Assembly (NCBI GenBank): GCA_944380455.1
Contig: CALWHR010000053.1
Location: 1-56,529 of the forward strand
Source of the DNA: an uncultured Clostridia bacterium
GTDB lineage: Bacteria > Bacillota > Clostridia > Lachnospirales > Anaerotignaceae
DNA: 56,529 bases
Direction: 5' to 3'
Made by a program: the position numbers and the translations under genes. How positions within the stretch are numbered: the stretch's first letter is position 1; each line of letters begins with the position of its first letter. Positions 8,257-17,706 of the stretch are shown here, one piece after another. The notes beneath the pieces were generated by a model, which did not search any database, had not been told where the DNA came from, and saw nothing but the letters and a program-made list of their open reading frames with translations.

Positions 8257-9201
8257 TTATCTTAAAAAGTCTTCAGCTGAGTTTGCAAACTCTACGCTGT
8301 TTTCTATATGAGGGAAAAGACGAGTTTTTTCAAATATATAATATCTGCATTGAGGCATTATTTCCCTCATTTTTTCCATGTTGTCTATTGGATTAAGTAT
8401 GTTTTCTTCGCCCCAGGCAACACATACAGGTGTTTTAATGTCGGATATATACTGTTTAATATCCATATTCATAAAGTTTGTAATAAGTGATGCAAAAGCA
8501 TAACGTGCATTTCCTTTTTCTGAATGTGCGCTTTTATAAAACTCTTTAATAATTTGTGAATAATCGTTTTCCTTGGCAAAGAATCCGTAATTATTCATAA
8601 ATGCACGTACAGCCGGTTTTGATGTTTTGATATTGTAGTAGGCTGTACCCAAAAGAGGGAATTCCATTAAAATTCTCTTGAACTTGCTTGTGTTTACTGC
8701 CATAGTGTCATTAATGCCGTTTGGAGAAACAAGCATAAGTTTTGTAATGTAGTTTTGGTATATTTTAGCACAGGTAACGGCCGCGGCACCGGAATTATTT
8801 GCCGCTATTACATAGCAAGGCTCCTGTATTACGTTTTCTATAAAGTCTTTAATTAAAGAAGCGTAAATAAAAGCTGTATATGTCATTTTTGGTTTGCTGC
8901 TCATACCGTAGCCAAGCATATCTATGGTATAAATTTTATATTTTGCCGAAAGCTCGTCCACTGTTTTATCCCACTCGGCCATACAGCATGAAGTATAAAG
9001 ACTGTGTATAAGCAAAAGAGGTTTGCCATGGCCTTTTACCTTATAATATATTCTGCCGTAAGACCAGTCATAATACTCGCCGTCCATATCGCTTTTTTTT
9101 CCGGCGGCCATATATGATATCTGGTTAAATAATTTAACTGCACCTAAAGAAGCCGCTGTTATACCAGCAGATTTTAAAACTGTTTTAATTTTTTTGTTCA
9201 T
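8257..9201 (-). CDS. Alpha/beta hydrolase
   Basis: This 314-residue alpha/beta-hydrolase-fold protein has an N-terminal hydrophobic stretch (residues about 10-30). The oxyanion region is LLLIHSLYTSCCMAEWD and the next strand motif is DMLGYGMSSKP. The nucleophile elbow reads ANNSGAAA, where a serine sits in an unusually Asn-rich elbow instead of the common GHSMGG. A candidate acid is in WGEENILNP, and the catalytic His lies in FPHIENSVEF. Substrate and product are not predictable. It probably forms a two-gene operon with the downstream thioesterase. The GAGGTGGTG ribosome binding site supports the start. Confidence 0.85.
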   Translation of the reverse strand: MNKKIKTVLKSAGITAASLGAVKLFNQISYMAAGKKSDMDGEYYDWSYGRIYYKVKGHGKPLLLIHSLYTSCCMAEWDKTVDELSAKYKIYTIDMLGYGMSSKPKMTYTAFIYASLIKDFIENVIQEPCYVIAANNSGAAAVTCAKIYQNYITKLMLVSPNGINDTMAVNTSKFKRILMEFPLLGTAYYNIKTSKPAVRAFMNNYGFFAKENDYSQIIKEFYKSAHSEKGNARYAFASLITNFMNMDIKQYISDIKTPVCVAWGEENILNPIDNMEKMREIMPQCRYYIFEKTRLFPHIENSVEFANSAEDFLR

Positions 9202-9427
9202 AAAAACACCACCTCAGTTTATTTATGGCTTATACTTAATATTATGATACAAAACCTCTGAAATGAAAAGATAAATTTTAAAATGATATAATAAATTAAT
9301 TATTTTTCTTATTAAATCTGCTTAATTTATTATAATATTAATAAATGTAAAAAAGTTGAATTTTAACCGGTATTATGATAAACTTTTTCTTAATTTTAGT
9401 ATAAACGGGTAATTTGAAGGGAAGATT

Positions 9428-11119
9428 ATGATGGATTTTAAATACGAAATTGCCAAAGCTATTGCTGAATGTTTTGAACTTGATATAAACGAAGTTTATA
9501 ATTCTATAGAAATACCGCCTGATAAAAAAATGGGTGATTATGCTTTTCCTTGCTTTAAGCTTGCTAAAGTTTTAAGAAAAGCTCCGCCGCTTATTGCGCA
9601 GGAAATAATGGGTAAAATTCAGAAACCGGATTTTATAAGCAATATAGAAGTAAAAGGTGCTTATCTTAATTTTTTTGCTGAAAAGAGCTTTTTTGTAAAA
9701 GAAGTTCTTGAAAAAGCTGGAAATGAGAATTACGGCCAAAGCACAAAAGGAGAGGGAAAAACAATAGTAATTGACTATTCTTCACCAAATATTGCTAAGC
9801 CTTTCCATGTGGGACATCTTCGTTCAACTGTTATAGGTAACGCCCTTTATAAAATATACAGCGCTTTAGGCTATAAATGTGTTGGAGTTAACCATTTAGG
9901 TGACTGGGGTACACAGTTTGGAAAGCTTATATCTGCATACAAAAGGTGGGGCTCAAAAGAAGCTGTTGAAAAAGACGGTATATCAGAGCTTATGAGAATT
10001 TATGTTAAATTCCATGATGAAGCTGAAAAAGAGCCTTCACTTAACGAAGAAGCCCGTATGTGGTTTGTTAAAATGCAGGACGGTGACGACGAAGCTATTA
10101 CTCTTTGGAAATGGTTTTACGACCTTTCAATTAAAGAATTTGAAAGAGTTTATGATATTTTAGGTGTTAAATTCGATGCTTATACAGGAGAAAGCTTCTA
10201 TAATGATAAAATGGATGCCGTAGTTCAGGAGCTTAAAGACAAAAATCTTCTTACAGAAAGCAACGGCGCTCAGATAGTAGACCTTGAGGACTGCTCAATG
10301 CCTCCATGCCTTATTATAAGAAGCGACGGCGGAACACTTTATGCCACAAGAGATATAACTGCGGCTTTATACAGAAAGAAAACTTATGACTTTGACAAAT
10401 GTATTTATGTAACTGCCATAGACCAGAACCTTCACTTTGCTCAGTGGTTTAAAGTAATTGAAAAAATGGGTTATGACTGGGCAAAAGACCTTGTTCATGT
10501 TCCTTTCGGTCTTGTAAGCCTTGAAAGCGGAAAACTTTCAACACGCCACGGAAATGTAGTTCTTATGGAAGACCTTCTTAAAGGTTCTATAGAAGAAACA
10601 AAGAAAATTATTGAAGAAAAGAACCCGAATTTGCCTGATAAAGAAAATGTTGCAAAGCAGGTTGGTATCGGTGCTGTTATATTCAACGACCTTTACAATG
10701 GCAGAATTAAGGATGTTGTTTTCTCCTGGAGCAGAATGTTAAACTTTGATGGAGAAACAGGCCCGTATGTTCAGTATACCAATGCCAGAGCATGCAGTGT
10801 TATTAAAAAAGCGGGAGATGTGGATTTAACTAAGGCTGATTATTCGGCTTTAAGTGATGAAGCTTCATTTGAAGTATGCAAGCTTTTAAATAATTATCCT
10901 TCAAAAATACAGGATGCCGCTGACAAATATGAGCCTTCGGTAATTTCAAGATATCTTGTAGACCTTTCACAGGCATTTAACAAATTTTATCATGACAACC
11001 CTATAATTGTTGACGACGAAAGTGTAAAAGCTGCAAGAATAATACTTGTAAAAGCTGTAAACAGCGTTCTTGTAAATGGTTTGGCACTTTTGGGAATATC
11101 AGCACCAGAACAAATGTAA
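9428..11119 (+). CDS. argS: Arginyl-tRNA synthetase
   Basis: This class I aminoacyl-tRNA synthetase charges tRNA-Arg. The 563 residues have family-typical length. The N-terminal Add-1 domain covers about 1-110. The HIGH-type motif is in SSPNIAKPFHVGHLRSTVIG, and the degenerate KMSKS position reads LSTRHGNV, as in many Gram-positive ArgRS. The C-terminal anticodon-binding domain ends with LVNGLALLGISAPEQM. The GAAGGGAAG ribosome binding site is ahead of the ATG pair at 9428/9431. It stands alone between the hydrolase (divergent) and the parS/parAB region. No T-box leader is seen in the 226 bases upstream. Confidence 0.97.
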   Translation: MMDFKYEIAKAIAECFELDINEVYNSIEIPPDKKMGDYAFPCFKLAKVLRKAPPLIAQEIMGKIQKPDFISNIEVKGAYLNFFAEKSFFVKEVLEKAGNENYGQSTKGEGKTIVIDYSSPNIAKPFHVGHLRSTVIGNALYKIYSALGYKCVGVNHLGDWGTQFGKLISAYKRWGSKEAVEKDGISELMRIYVKFHDEAEKEPSLNEEARMWFVKMQDGDDEAITLWKWFYDLSIKEFERVYDILGVKFDAYTGESFYNDKMDAVVQELKDKNLLTESNGAQIVDLEDCSMPPCLIIRSDGGTLYATRDITAALYRKKTYDFDKCIYVTAIDQNLHFAQWFKVIEKMGYDWAKDLVHVPFGLVSLESGKLSTRHGNVVLMEDLLKGSIEETKKIIEEKNPNLPDKENVAKQVGIGAVIFNDLYNGRIKDVVFSWSRMLNFDGETGPYVQYTNARACSVIKKAGDVDLTKADYSALSDEASFEVCKLLNNYPSKIQDAADKYEPSVISRYLVDLSQAFNKFYHDNPIIVDDESVKAARIILVKAVNSVLVNGLALLGISAPEQM

Positions 11120-11123
11120 TAAA

Positions 11124-11139
11124 TGTTTCACGTGAAATA
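11124..11139. promoter_or_regulatory. parS: parS centromere site 1
   Basis: The 16-mer TGTTTCACGTGAAATA matches the Bacillus parS consensus TGTTTCACGTGAAACA at 15 of 16 positions. It begins four bases after the argS stop codon and lies about 190 bases upstream of parA. Confidence 0.93.
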
Positions 11140-11145
11140 CAATAT

Positions 11146-11177
11146 AATCCGGTTTATAACTAAACCGGATTGATTTT
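11146..11177 (+). terminator. argS terminator between two parS sites
   Basis: A perfect 11-bp stem (AATCCGGTTTA pairing with TAAACCGGATT) around TAAC is followed by GATTTTTTG. It terminates argS and lies exactly in the 56-base interval between the two parS sites. Confidence 0.9.
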
Positions 11178-11195
11178 TTGTCTTAATTTGGCTAA

Positions 11196-11211
11196 TGTTT
11201 CACGTGAAACA
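11196..11211. promoter_or_regulatory. parS: parS centromere site 2
   Basis: TGTTTCACGTGAAACA is a perfect 16-bp match to the parS palindrome bound by ParB (Spo0J). It lies about 100 bases upstream of parA, so ParB spreading from here could cover the parAB promoter. Confidence 0.97.
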
Positions 11212-11310
11212 AATTAATAAATATTAGCATTTATAGTTTATTTTTCAATTAAACTGTGATAGAATAATTAAAAACTTAGTATATGTGACAGTAAGGAAGA
11301 TGTTATTTTT

Positions 11311-12084
11311 ATGAGCAGAGTTAGAATTATAGCGGTAGCTAATCAAAAAGGCGGTGTTGGAAAAACAACAACCGCTATAAATCTTTCGGCATGTCTGGCG
11401 GAAGCAGGCAAAAAAGTGCTTATTATAGATGCCGACCCTCAAGGAAATTCTACCAGCGGTCTTGGATTTGAAAAAAACGAAATAGAAAATACAGTTTATG
11501 AAATACTTCTTGATGAAATTAAAATTCAAGATGCTCTTTTAAATACATGCGTTGAAAATTTACAGATACTCCCTTCAAATATTAATCTTTCAGGTGCTGA
11601 AATTGAGCTTATAGGCCGTGAAAAAAGGGAATATATACTTTCAAATGCAATAAATAACATAAAAGACAACTATGATTTTATAATTATAGACTGTCCGCCT
11701 TCACTTAATCTTATAACAATTAACGCTCTTACATCTGCCGATACAGTGCTTGTGCCTATACAGTGCGAGTATTTTGCCCTTGAAGGTCTTGAACAGCTTC
11801 TGCATACAATAGGCCTTGTTAAAGAAAGGCTTAATCCTTCACTTGAAATGGAAGGTGTTGTTTTTACAATGTATGATGCAAGAACAAACCTTTCAATGGA
11901 GGTAGTAGAAGAAGTTAAAAAAGATTTGGGCGAAAACATATACAAAACAATAATTCCACGTAATGTCAGATTAGGAGAAGCGCCAAGCCATGGCCTCCCT
12001 ATTATATTGTACGACAGCCGTTCCAAAGGCGCTGAAAGCTATCGCCTTTTAGCGGAAGAAGTTATTGAAAAGGAGTGGAATTGA
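11311..12084 (+). CDS. parA: Chromosome partitioning ATPase ParA (Soj)
   Basis: ParA is a deviant-Walker-A ATPase of the MinD/ParA family that works with ParB-parS in origin segregation and, in Bacillus, controls DnaA. The 257-residue protein begins MSRVRIIAVANQKGGVGKTT, with the signature KGGVGKTT at about residues 13-20. DADPQGNSTSGLG (Walker A') and the switch region IIIDCPPSLNLI follow. Length is standard for chromosomal Soj-type ParA without an N-terminal HTH. It overlaps the parB ribosome binding site and lies directly downstream of two parS sites. An extended -10 like TGTGATAGAAT is visible about 50 bases upstream. Confidence 0.96.
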   Translation: MSRVRIIAVANQKGGVGKTTTAINLSACLAEAGKKVLIIDADPQGNSTSGLGFEKNEIENTVYEILLDEIKIQDALLNTCVENLQILPSNINLSGAEIELIGREKREYILSNAINNIKDNYDFIIIDCPPSLNLITINALTSADTVLVPIQCEYFALEGLEQLLHTIGLVKERLNPSLEMEGVVFTMYDARTNLSMEVVEEVKKDLGENIYKTIIPRNVRLGEAPSHGLPIILYDSRSKGAESYRLLAEEVIEKEWN

Positions 12085-12085
12085 T

Positions 12086-12979
12086 TTGGCAGTTAAAAAA
12101 AGCGGTCTTGGGCCTAAAGGAAAAGGCCTTGAGGCTTTGTTTGAATCCAGTAAAAAAGATACAGCTAAAAAAAATACGGAAAATACCGATGGTTCAGTTG
12201 TACTTGTTGATATAAATAAAATTGAGCCTAACAGAAACCAGCCAAGGAAGCAGTTTCAGGAAGAAGCCCTTGAGGAGCTTGCGGATTCAATTAAAAACTA
12301 TGGTGTTATACAGCCTATAGTAGTTAAGCAAAATAATGATTATTATGAGCTTATAGCAGGAGAGAGAAGATGGAGAGCTTCCAAAATAGCGGGACTTAAA
12401 GAAATACCAGCTATTATAAAAAAATACGATGATGACAAGCTCTTTGAAATAGCATTGGCCGAAAATCTTCAAAGAGAAGACTTAAATCCTATGGAAGAAG
12501 CGGCAGGATATAATAAACTCAGCACTGACTTTAATTTAAGTCAGGACGAAATAGCCAAAAGAGTGGGTAAAAGCCGTTCGGCTGTGGCAAACGCTATGAG
12601 ACTTTTAAATCTTGACAGCCGTGTTCAGGAATTTGTTAAAAACGGAAAGCTTTCACCAGGTCATGCAAGAAGCATACTTCCTGTAGAAAACGGCGATGAG
12701 CAGTTTGAACTTGCCGAAAAAATAATTGATGAAGAATTAAGTGTAAGAGAAACTGAAAATATTGTAAAAAAACTTACCGAAAATAAGGTTAAAAATACAG
12801 ATAAAAAAACAAAATTCAATACTCAGGGATATGGAAAAATTGAAGAAAGCCTTAGGGATATACTTGGCACTAAAGTTAAGCTTAAAAGCGGCAAAAATAA
12901 AGGCGCTATTGAGATTGAATATTATTCCGACGAGGATTTGGACAGAATAATGGCTCTTATGAATAAAATAATAATATAA
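12086..12979 (+). CDS. parB: Chromosome partitioning protein ParB (Spo0J)
   Basis: ParB is a CTP-dependent DNA clamp that loads at parS and recruits SMC. The start chosen is TTG at 12086, one base after the parA stop, ten bases after AGGAG within the parA end; this gives 297 residues beginning AVKKSGLGPKGKGLEALFES, the usual conserved N-terminus. Later motifs are INKIEPNRNQPRKQF, IAGERRWRASK (CTP-binding GERR box) and ENLQREDLNPMEEA. The HTH contains DEIAKRVGKSRSAVANAMRL. Two nearby parS sites and the adjacent parA make the assignment firm. Confidence 0.96.
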   Translation: MAVKKSGLGPKGKGLEALFESSKKDTAKKNTENTDGSVVLVDINKIEPNRNQPRKQFQEEALEELADSIKNYGVIQPIVVKQNNDYYELIAGERRWRASKIAGLKEIPAIIKKYDDDKLFEIALAENLQREDLNPMEEAAGYNKLSTDFNLSQDEIAKRVGKSRSAVANAMRLLNLDSRVQEFVKNGKLSPGHARSILPVENGDEQFELAEKIIDEELSVRETENIVKKLTENKVKNTDKKTKFNTQGYGKIEESLRDILGTKVKLKSGKNKGAIEIEYYSDEDLDRIMALMNKIII

Positions 12980-12996
12980 GGAAGTGATGTTAAACA

Positions 12997-13629
12997 ATGG
13001 AAGGTTTAAGCACACTTATAAATCAGAATCTGCTGACAATAGTAGCCGTACTTATGGTTGTTTTGTTTGTAGTTTTAATAATTGCTGCTGCAGCTCTTGC
13101 GGAAGTAATTAAGCTTAAAAAAAGATATAATAAAGCTCTTGGAGAAGGCAGTGACAGCCTAAGCCTTGAAGAAAAATTTAAGGAATTTTACGAAACATCG
13201 TCAGAAATTAAAGAAAAATACGATAAAATATCAGAAGCTGTTATGGATTTAAGCAAAAATATGGATAAATGTGTTCAAAAGGTGGGTATAATCAGATATA
13301 ATCCTTTTGATGAAGCAGGAGGTAATCTGTGTTTTGCCGTAGCTCTTTTAGACAGTGAAAATAACGGTATTATTTTAAATGGAATACACAGCCGTTCCGG
13401 ATGCTATACATATGCTAAACCTGTTGAAATGGGTGTAAGCGAATATGTACTTTCTCAGGAAGAAATGCAGGCTCTTAATATGGCTCTTGACGGTTCATAT
13501 GTTTCAAATGACAGAAAAGAAATAGTTAAGCAGATAGAAGAAAGATATGAAAGAGAAATACTTCCTAAAAGAAGCAGAAAAAAGTCAGGCGTTTTTGGAA
13601 AAAGAAATTCTAAAGTATCAGCACAATAA
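12997..13629 (+). CDS. DUF4446 family membrane-anchored protein
   Basis: The 210-residue protein has one N-terminal transmembrane helix (about residues 12-38, LTIVAVLMVVLFVVLIIAAA), a charged coiled-coil-like segment (about 40-95) and a conserved C-terminal part. That part includes VGIIRYNPFDEAGGNLCFAV and ALLDSENNGIILNGIHSRSG, which is the DUF4446 pattern. This family is repeatedly found directly after parB in Clostridia; its function is unknown. It starts 17 bases after parB with GGAAGTGATG upstream, so it is in the parAB operon. A role in origin or chromosome positioning at the membrane is inference only. Confidence 0.9.
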   Translation: MEGLSTLINQNLLTIVAVLMVVLFVVLIIAAAALAEVIKLKKRYNKALGEGSDSLSLEEKFKEFYETSSEIKEKYDKISEAVMDLSKNMDKCVQKVGIIRYNPFDEAGGNLCFAVALLDSENNGIILNGIHSRSGCYTYAKPVEMGVSEYVLSQEEMQALNMALDGSYVSNDRKEIVKQIEERYEREILPKRSRKKSGVFGKRNSKVSAQ

Positions 13630-13634
13630 AAAAG

Positions 13635-13709
13635 CCGGAAATCGGGGGGAGTGATTTCCGGACAGAAAACATTTCAACCCTGAAAAATATTTTTTCAAAA
13701 CTGAAATGT
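13635..13709 (+). ncRNA. Structured leader between DUF4446 gene and serS
   Basis: Hairpin 1 (13635-13661) is a perfect 9-bp stem, CCGGAAATC pairing with GATTTCCGG, with loop GGGGGGAGT. Hairpin 2 (13669-13709) pairs ACATTTCA with TGAAATGT, encloses an inner stem TGAAAAA/TTTTTCA, and has ACCC in its internal loop. The G-run of loop 1 could pair with ACCC, giving a compact tertiary contact. Hairpin 1 is followed by no U-tract, so it is a poor terminator. No known riboswitch was recognised; it could be a processing element, a cis-regulator of serS or chance. Confidence 0.4.
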
Positions 13710-13764
13710 ACAAAGTTATTATTGCCGGTGAAACGGTAAATATTCAAAAAAATTAAAATTTTAA

Positions 13765-15069
<1,305 letters not shown>

Positions 15070-15098
15070 AATAATATAAACAGTACAGAATAAATACA

Positions 15099-15129
15099 AA
15101 TCCTCTGTAAGCGGTTTTTACAGAGGATT
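15099..15129 (+). terminator. serS terminator
   Basis: A 12-bp perfect stem (AATCCTCTGTAA pairing with TTACAGAGGATT) with loop GCGGTTT is followed by TTTGTT, 30 bases past the serS stop codon. Confidence 0.92.
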
Positions 15130-15173
15130 TTTGTTAACTGCCGAAACAATAATACTAATGGAGTGTGCTTTTA

Positions 15174-15539
15174 TTGAAAAAACTTGACTTTATTATAATA
15201 GCTGTTTTGCTTGCCTGTGCCGGAATGCTGTATTTTTCAGGTCTGCTTAAACCTGGAAATGAAGGCGCTTATGCTGTTGTATATGTAGACGGTGAAGAAG
15301 TAGAAAGATATGATTTATCTCAGGATACGGAAGATACCATAAACGGAATAGGCGGGATTAATGAAATTAAAATAGAAAACGGCAAAATAAGTGTTGTTTC
15401 TGCTGACTGCCGTGACCAGGTTTGTGTTAACCATATTCCTGTTAATAAAGAAAACGAAAGCATAATCTGTCTGCCGCATAAGGTGGTTATAGAGATAGAA
15501 AACGGCGTGCAAAACAGTATTGACGGTGTAGTTAAGTAA
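15174..15539 (+). CDS. NusG domain II-like secreted/membrane protein
   Basis: The 121-residue protein has an N-terminal membrane anchor (about residues 4-22, LDFIIIAVLLACAGMLYFSG) and a small extracytoplasmic domain. The latter contains VVSADCRDQVCVNH and IICLPHKVVIEIEN, the pattern of the NusG_II (PF07009-like) family with its conserved Cys pair. TTG at 15174 is chosen because GGAG lies 10 bases upstream; an in-frame GTG at 15165 overlaps that site. It precedes the Gx transporter gene by 13 bases, a pairing common in anaerobic Firmicutes, often near Rnf or FMN-transfer genes. Its exact role is not established. Confidence 0.82.
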   Translation: MKKLDFIIIAVLLACAGMLYFSGLLKPGNEGAYAVVYVDGEEVERYDLSQDTEDTINGIGGINEIKIENGKISVVSADCRDQVCVNHIPVNKENESIICLPHKVVIEIENGVQNSIDGVVK

Positions 15540-15552
15540 AGGAAGTGATTAA

Positions 15553-16044
15553 GTGGCTAAAAAAACAGCGTATTACGGTATATTTGCCGCTTTAGCCATA
15601 CTTATGGGATATGTTGAAGCTGTTTTGCCTATGCCTGTTCCAATACCAGGAGTTAAGATAGGCCTTTCAAATATAGTTGTTGTTCTTTGCATGTATGTAA
15701 TGGGCAAAAAAGAAGCTTTTTATATATCTATAGTCAGAGTTGTAATATCGGCATTACTTTTCAGGGGTTTTGTTGGCTTGTGGTATAGCCTGGCAGGTGC
15801 GTTTTTAAGCTATGCTGCTATGGTTTTCGTTTATCGTTTTAAAGATGCAAGTATTATAGGCGTAAGCGTGGCAGGCGGAGTTTTCCATAATATAGGTCAG
15901 ATTATAGTAGCTTGTATTATTTTAGGGCGCAATGTTGTTTTATACTTAATACCTGTTCTTATGGTAAGCGGTGTAGCGGCAGGTTTTGCTATAGGTCTTG
16001 TTTCAAAGTATTGTTTAAGATATGTAGAAAAAAACAGAGAATAA
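15553..16044 (+). CDS. Gx transporter family protein (Hpre_diP_synt_I type)
   Basis: This 163-residue polytopic membrane protein begins KKTAYYGIFAALAILMGYVE, followed by PMPVPIPGVKIGLSNIVVVL, the hallmark of the Gx family once annotated as heptaprenyl diphosphate synthase component I. Five or six membrane segments are evident. The family resembles ECF-type S components, and the old enzymatic name is probably misleading. It starts at GTG with GGAAGTG upstream, 13 bases after the NusG_II gene, so the two form one operon that ends at a strong terminator. The transported substrate is unknown. Confidence 0.85.
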   Translation: MAKKTAYYGIFAALAILMGYVEAVLPMPVPIPGVKIGLSNIVVVLCMYVMGKKEAFYISIVRVVISALLFRGFVGLWYSLAGAFLSYAAMVFVYRFKDASIIGVSVAGGVFHNIGQIIVACIILGRNVVLYLIPVLMVSGVAAGFAIGLVSKYCLRYVEKNRE

Positions 16045-16052
16045 TAAATTTT

Positions 16053-16088
16053 AACCGTAAAGTCTAAAGGCTTTGCGGTTTTTTTTAC
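16053..16088 (+). terminator. Terminator of NusG_II-Gx operon
   Basis: A perfect 10-bp stem (AACCGTAAAG pairing with CTTTGCGGTT) with loop TCTAAAGG is followed by eight T residues, nine bases after the stop codon. Confidence 0.92.
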
Positions 16089-16156
16089 TTTAGCGGTATA
16101 AATTAACTAAAAAGGCTTATATTATGTAATATAGAATAAAAGTGGAGGTTTTACTT

Positions 16157-16396
16157 ATGAAAAATAAAAAATCAGAAAATGATATATTAGTTAATATCGA
16201 GAATTTAAAAAAAGAAATGACTGTAGTAAAAAGCCGCTTTAATATGGAAACAGATGAATGTTTAATCGACAGCTATATTTATCAAATGGAAGCTCTTAAT
16301 AAAAAGTATCAGTATTATTTAAAACAGGCCAAAAAAACAGGTATGAAAGCTAATGTTTTTGAAGGAGGTTGTGAGCTGTGCAGTCGTCTTTTATAA
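16157..16396 (+). CDS. DUF2508 (YaaL-like) protein
   Basis: The 79-residue product is acidic/basic mixed and helical: NIENLKKEMTVVKSRFNMET then DECLIDSYIYQMEALNKKYQ, the DUF2508 pattern of Bacillus YaaL. In Bacillus yaaL directly precedes bofA, exactly as here, which supports the call. ATG at 16157 is chosen because GGAGG (16143-16147) precedes it by nine bases. The last 19 bases overlap the start of bofA, suggesting coupled translation. Function is unknown. The C-terminal GGCELCSRLL contains two Cys. Confidence 0.83.
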   Translation: MKNKKSENDILVNIENLKKEMTVVKSRFNMETDECLIDSYIYQMEALNKKYQYYLKQAKKTGMKANVFEGGCELCSRLL

Positions 16397-16644
16397 TGTT
16401 TGCTATGATAATGGCATTTGCTTTTTTAATGCTTATAGTTATAGTTTCAGGCCCGCTGTCTACGCTGTTTAAATTTCTACTGCGTTCAATAGCGGGCGCG
16501 GCAATACTGTATGCTCTTAACTTTGCTTTTGCCCCTTTAGGTATATACATAGGAATAAATATTTTAACGTCTTGTTTTGTAGGCTTTTTAGGCCTGCCGG
16601 GTATTGGAAGTTTAATAATTATAAGCCATATCCTTAGTGTTTGA
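16378..16644 (+). CDS. bofA: BofA family pro-sigma-K processing inhibitor-like protein
   Basis: This 88-residue membrane protein has two or three hydrophobic helices. The middle FKFLLRSIAGAAILYALNFA and the C-terminal LTSCFVGFLGLPGIGSLIII are the conserved BofA core. In Bacillus BofA holds the SpoIVFB protease inactive during sporulation; in Clostridia the family is widespread and its role less clear. The start is GTG at 16378, nine bases after GAAGGAGG, inside the end of the DUF2508 gene. Its presence fits an ancestrally spore-forming lineage but does not prove sporulation. Confidence 0.88.
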   Translation: MQSSFIMFAMIMAFAFLMLIVIVSGPLSTLFKFLLRSIAGAAILYALNFAFAPLGIYIGINILTSCFVGFLGLPGIGSLIIISHILSV

Positions 16645-16695
16645 CATTGTATTAACCGCAGTGTAAAATTTAAAATAAAACTGCGGGGTGATATA

Positions 16696-17706
16696 TTGGA
16701 TTATAGCTTTTTTATTGATAAAACGTCGGAAATATTGCTGGAAAACGGTTTTTATAAAGGCATGCACAGCGATTTACAACAATGTTATGTAAAAATACAG
16801 CCGCCGCTTTTATACGCTGTACATATATATAACAGTAATAATTATACTGATAATGATTTAAACCTGTATTTAAATCAACTGAAAAGTAATCTGAAAAATT
16901 TCGGATGCAGTAATATTGTGTGCCTTAATATAAGCTATAGTATAAATAATGCGTACAATATAGATGATAAGTTAAATTTTAACGATAATATAAGTGAGAA
17001 TATACACTATGTTTACTGGATATTTGACTCGGATAATGAAAGGCTGCTTTTTCCGAAAGGGCAGCCTACTAAATTAAATGGCATTGAAAAATATTTTAAC
17101 TGGAATGAATACGAAAAAAGCCAGGCAAAATATATCAAAATCTATAATAATACGCCGTATTTTACTTATGCCGTTATAGTTATAAATATAATTATTTGGG
17201 CATATATAAATATAAAAGGCGGAGAAAATTTTATATATAATTTTGGTACAAGCCGCCAGGGTCTTGTTTCGGGAGAAATTTACAGGTTTATAACATCGGT
17301 TTTTATACATCAGGAATTGAGTCATTTGTTTTTTAACTGTTTTTCGCTGTATATATTCGGCAGAGAAACAGAGAGAATACTGAGCAGATATAATTTTATA
17401 GGACTGTATTTTATTACTGGTTTTTTGGCATCATTTTTCAGTGCACTGTTTAACGGTAATTTGGCTATAGGCGCATCTGGAGCAATATTTGGTGTAATAG
17501 GCGCTTTGGCATCTGTTTGCCGGGTAAAAGCCTATAAAGCACAGCTTATGGATTACTTTACACTTGTACTTTATATGGTAATTTCTATATTAATGGGTTT
17601 TTCGGATGTTGGAATAGACAATACTGCGCATATTTTTGGTGCTTTAAGCGGATTTTTAATACAGTCGTTATATTTTAAATTTAAATATAACGGTAAAAAT
17701 AATTAA
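16696..17706 (+). CDS. Rhomboid family intramembrane serine protease
   Basis: The 336-residue protein combines an N-terminal soluble domain (about residues 1-150) of unclear function with a six-helix rhomboid core. It cleaves proteins within or near the membrane. Key elements are HLFFNCFSLYIFGRETER, the catalytic serine in GASGAIFG (Ser 261) and the catalytic histidine in DNTAHIFGALSG (His 312), so the Ser-His dyad is intact. Start is TTG at 16696 with GGGGTG just upstream. It is followed by a gene-free block rich in DnaA boxes. Substrates are unknown. Confidence 0.92.
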   Translation: MDYSFFIDKTSEILLENGFYKGMHSDLQQCYVKIQPPLLYAVHIYNSNNYTDNDLNLYLNQLKSNLKNFGCSNIVCLNISYSINNAYNIDDKLNFNDNISENIHYVYWIFDSDNERLLFPKGQPTKLNGIEKYFNWNEYEKSQAKYIKIYNNTPYFTYAVIVINIIIWAYINIKGGENFIYNFGTSRQGLVSGEIYRFITSVFIHQELSHLFFNCFSLYIFGRETERILSRYNFIGLYFITGFLASFFSALFNGNLAIGASGAIFGVIGALASVCRVKAYKAQLMDYFTLVLYMVISILMGFSDVGIDNTAHIFGALSGFLIQSLYFKFKYNGKNN

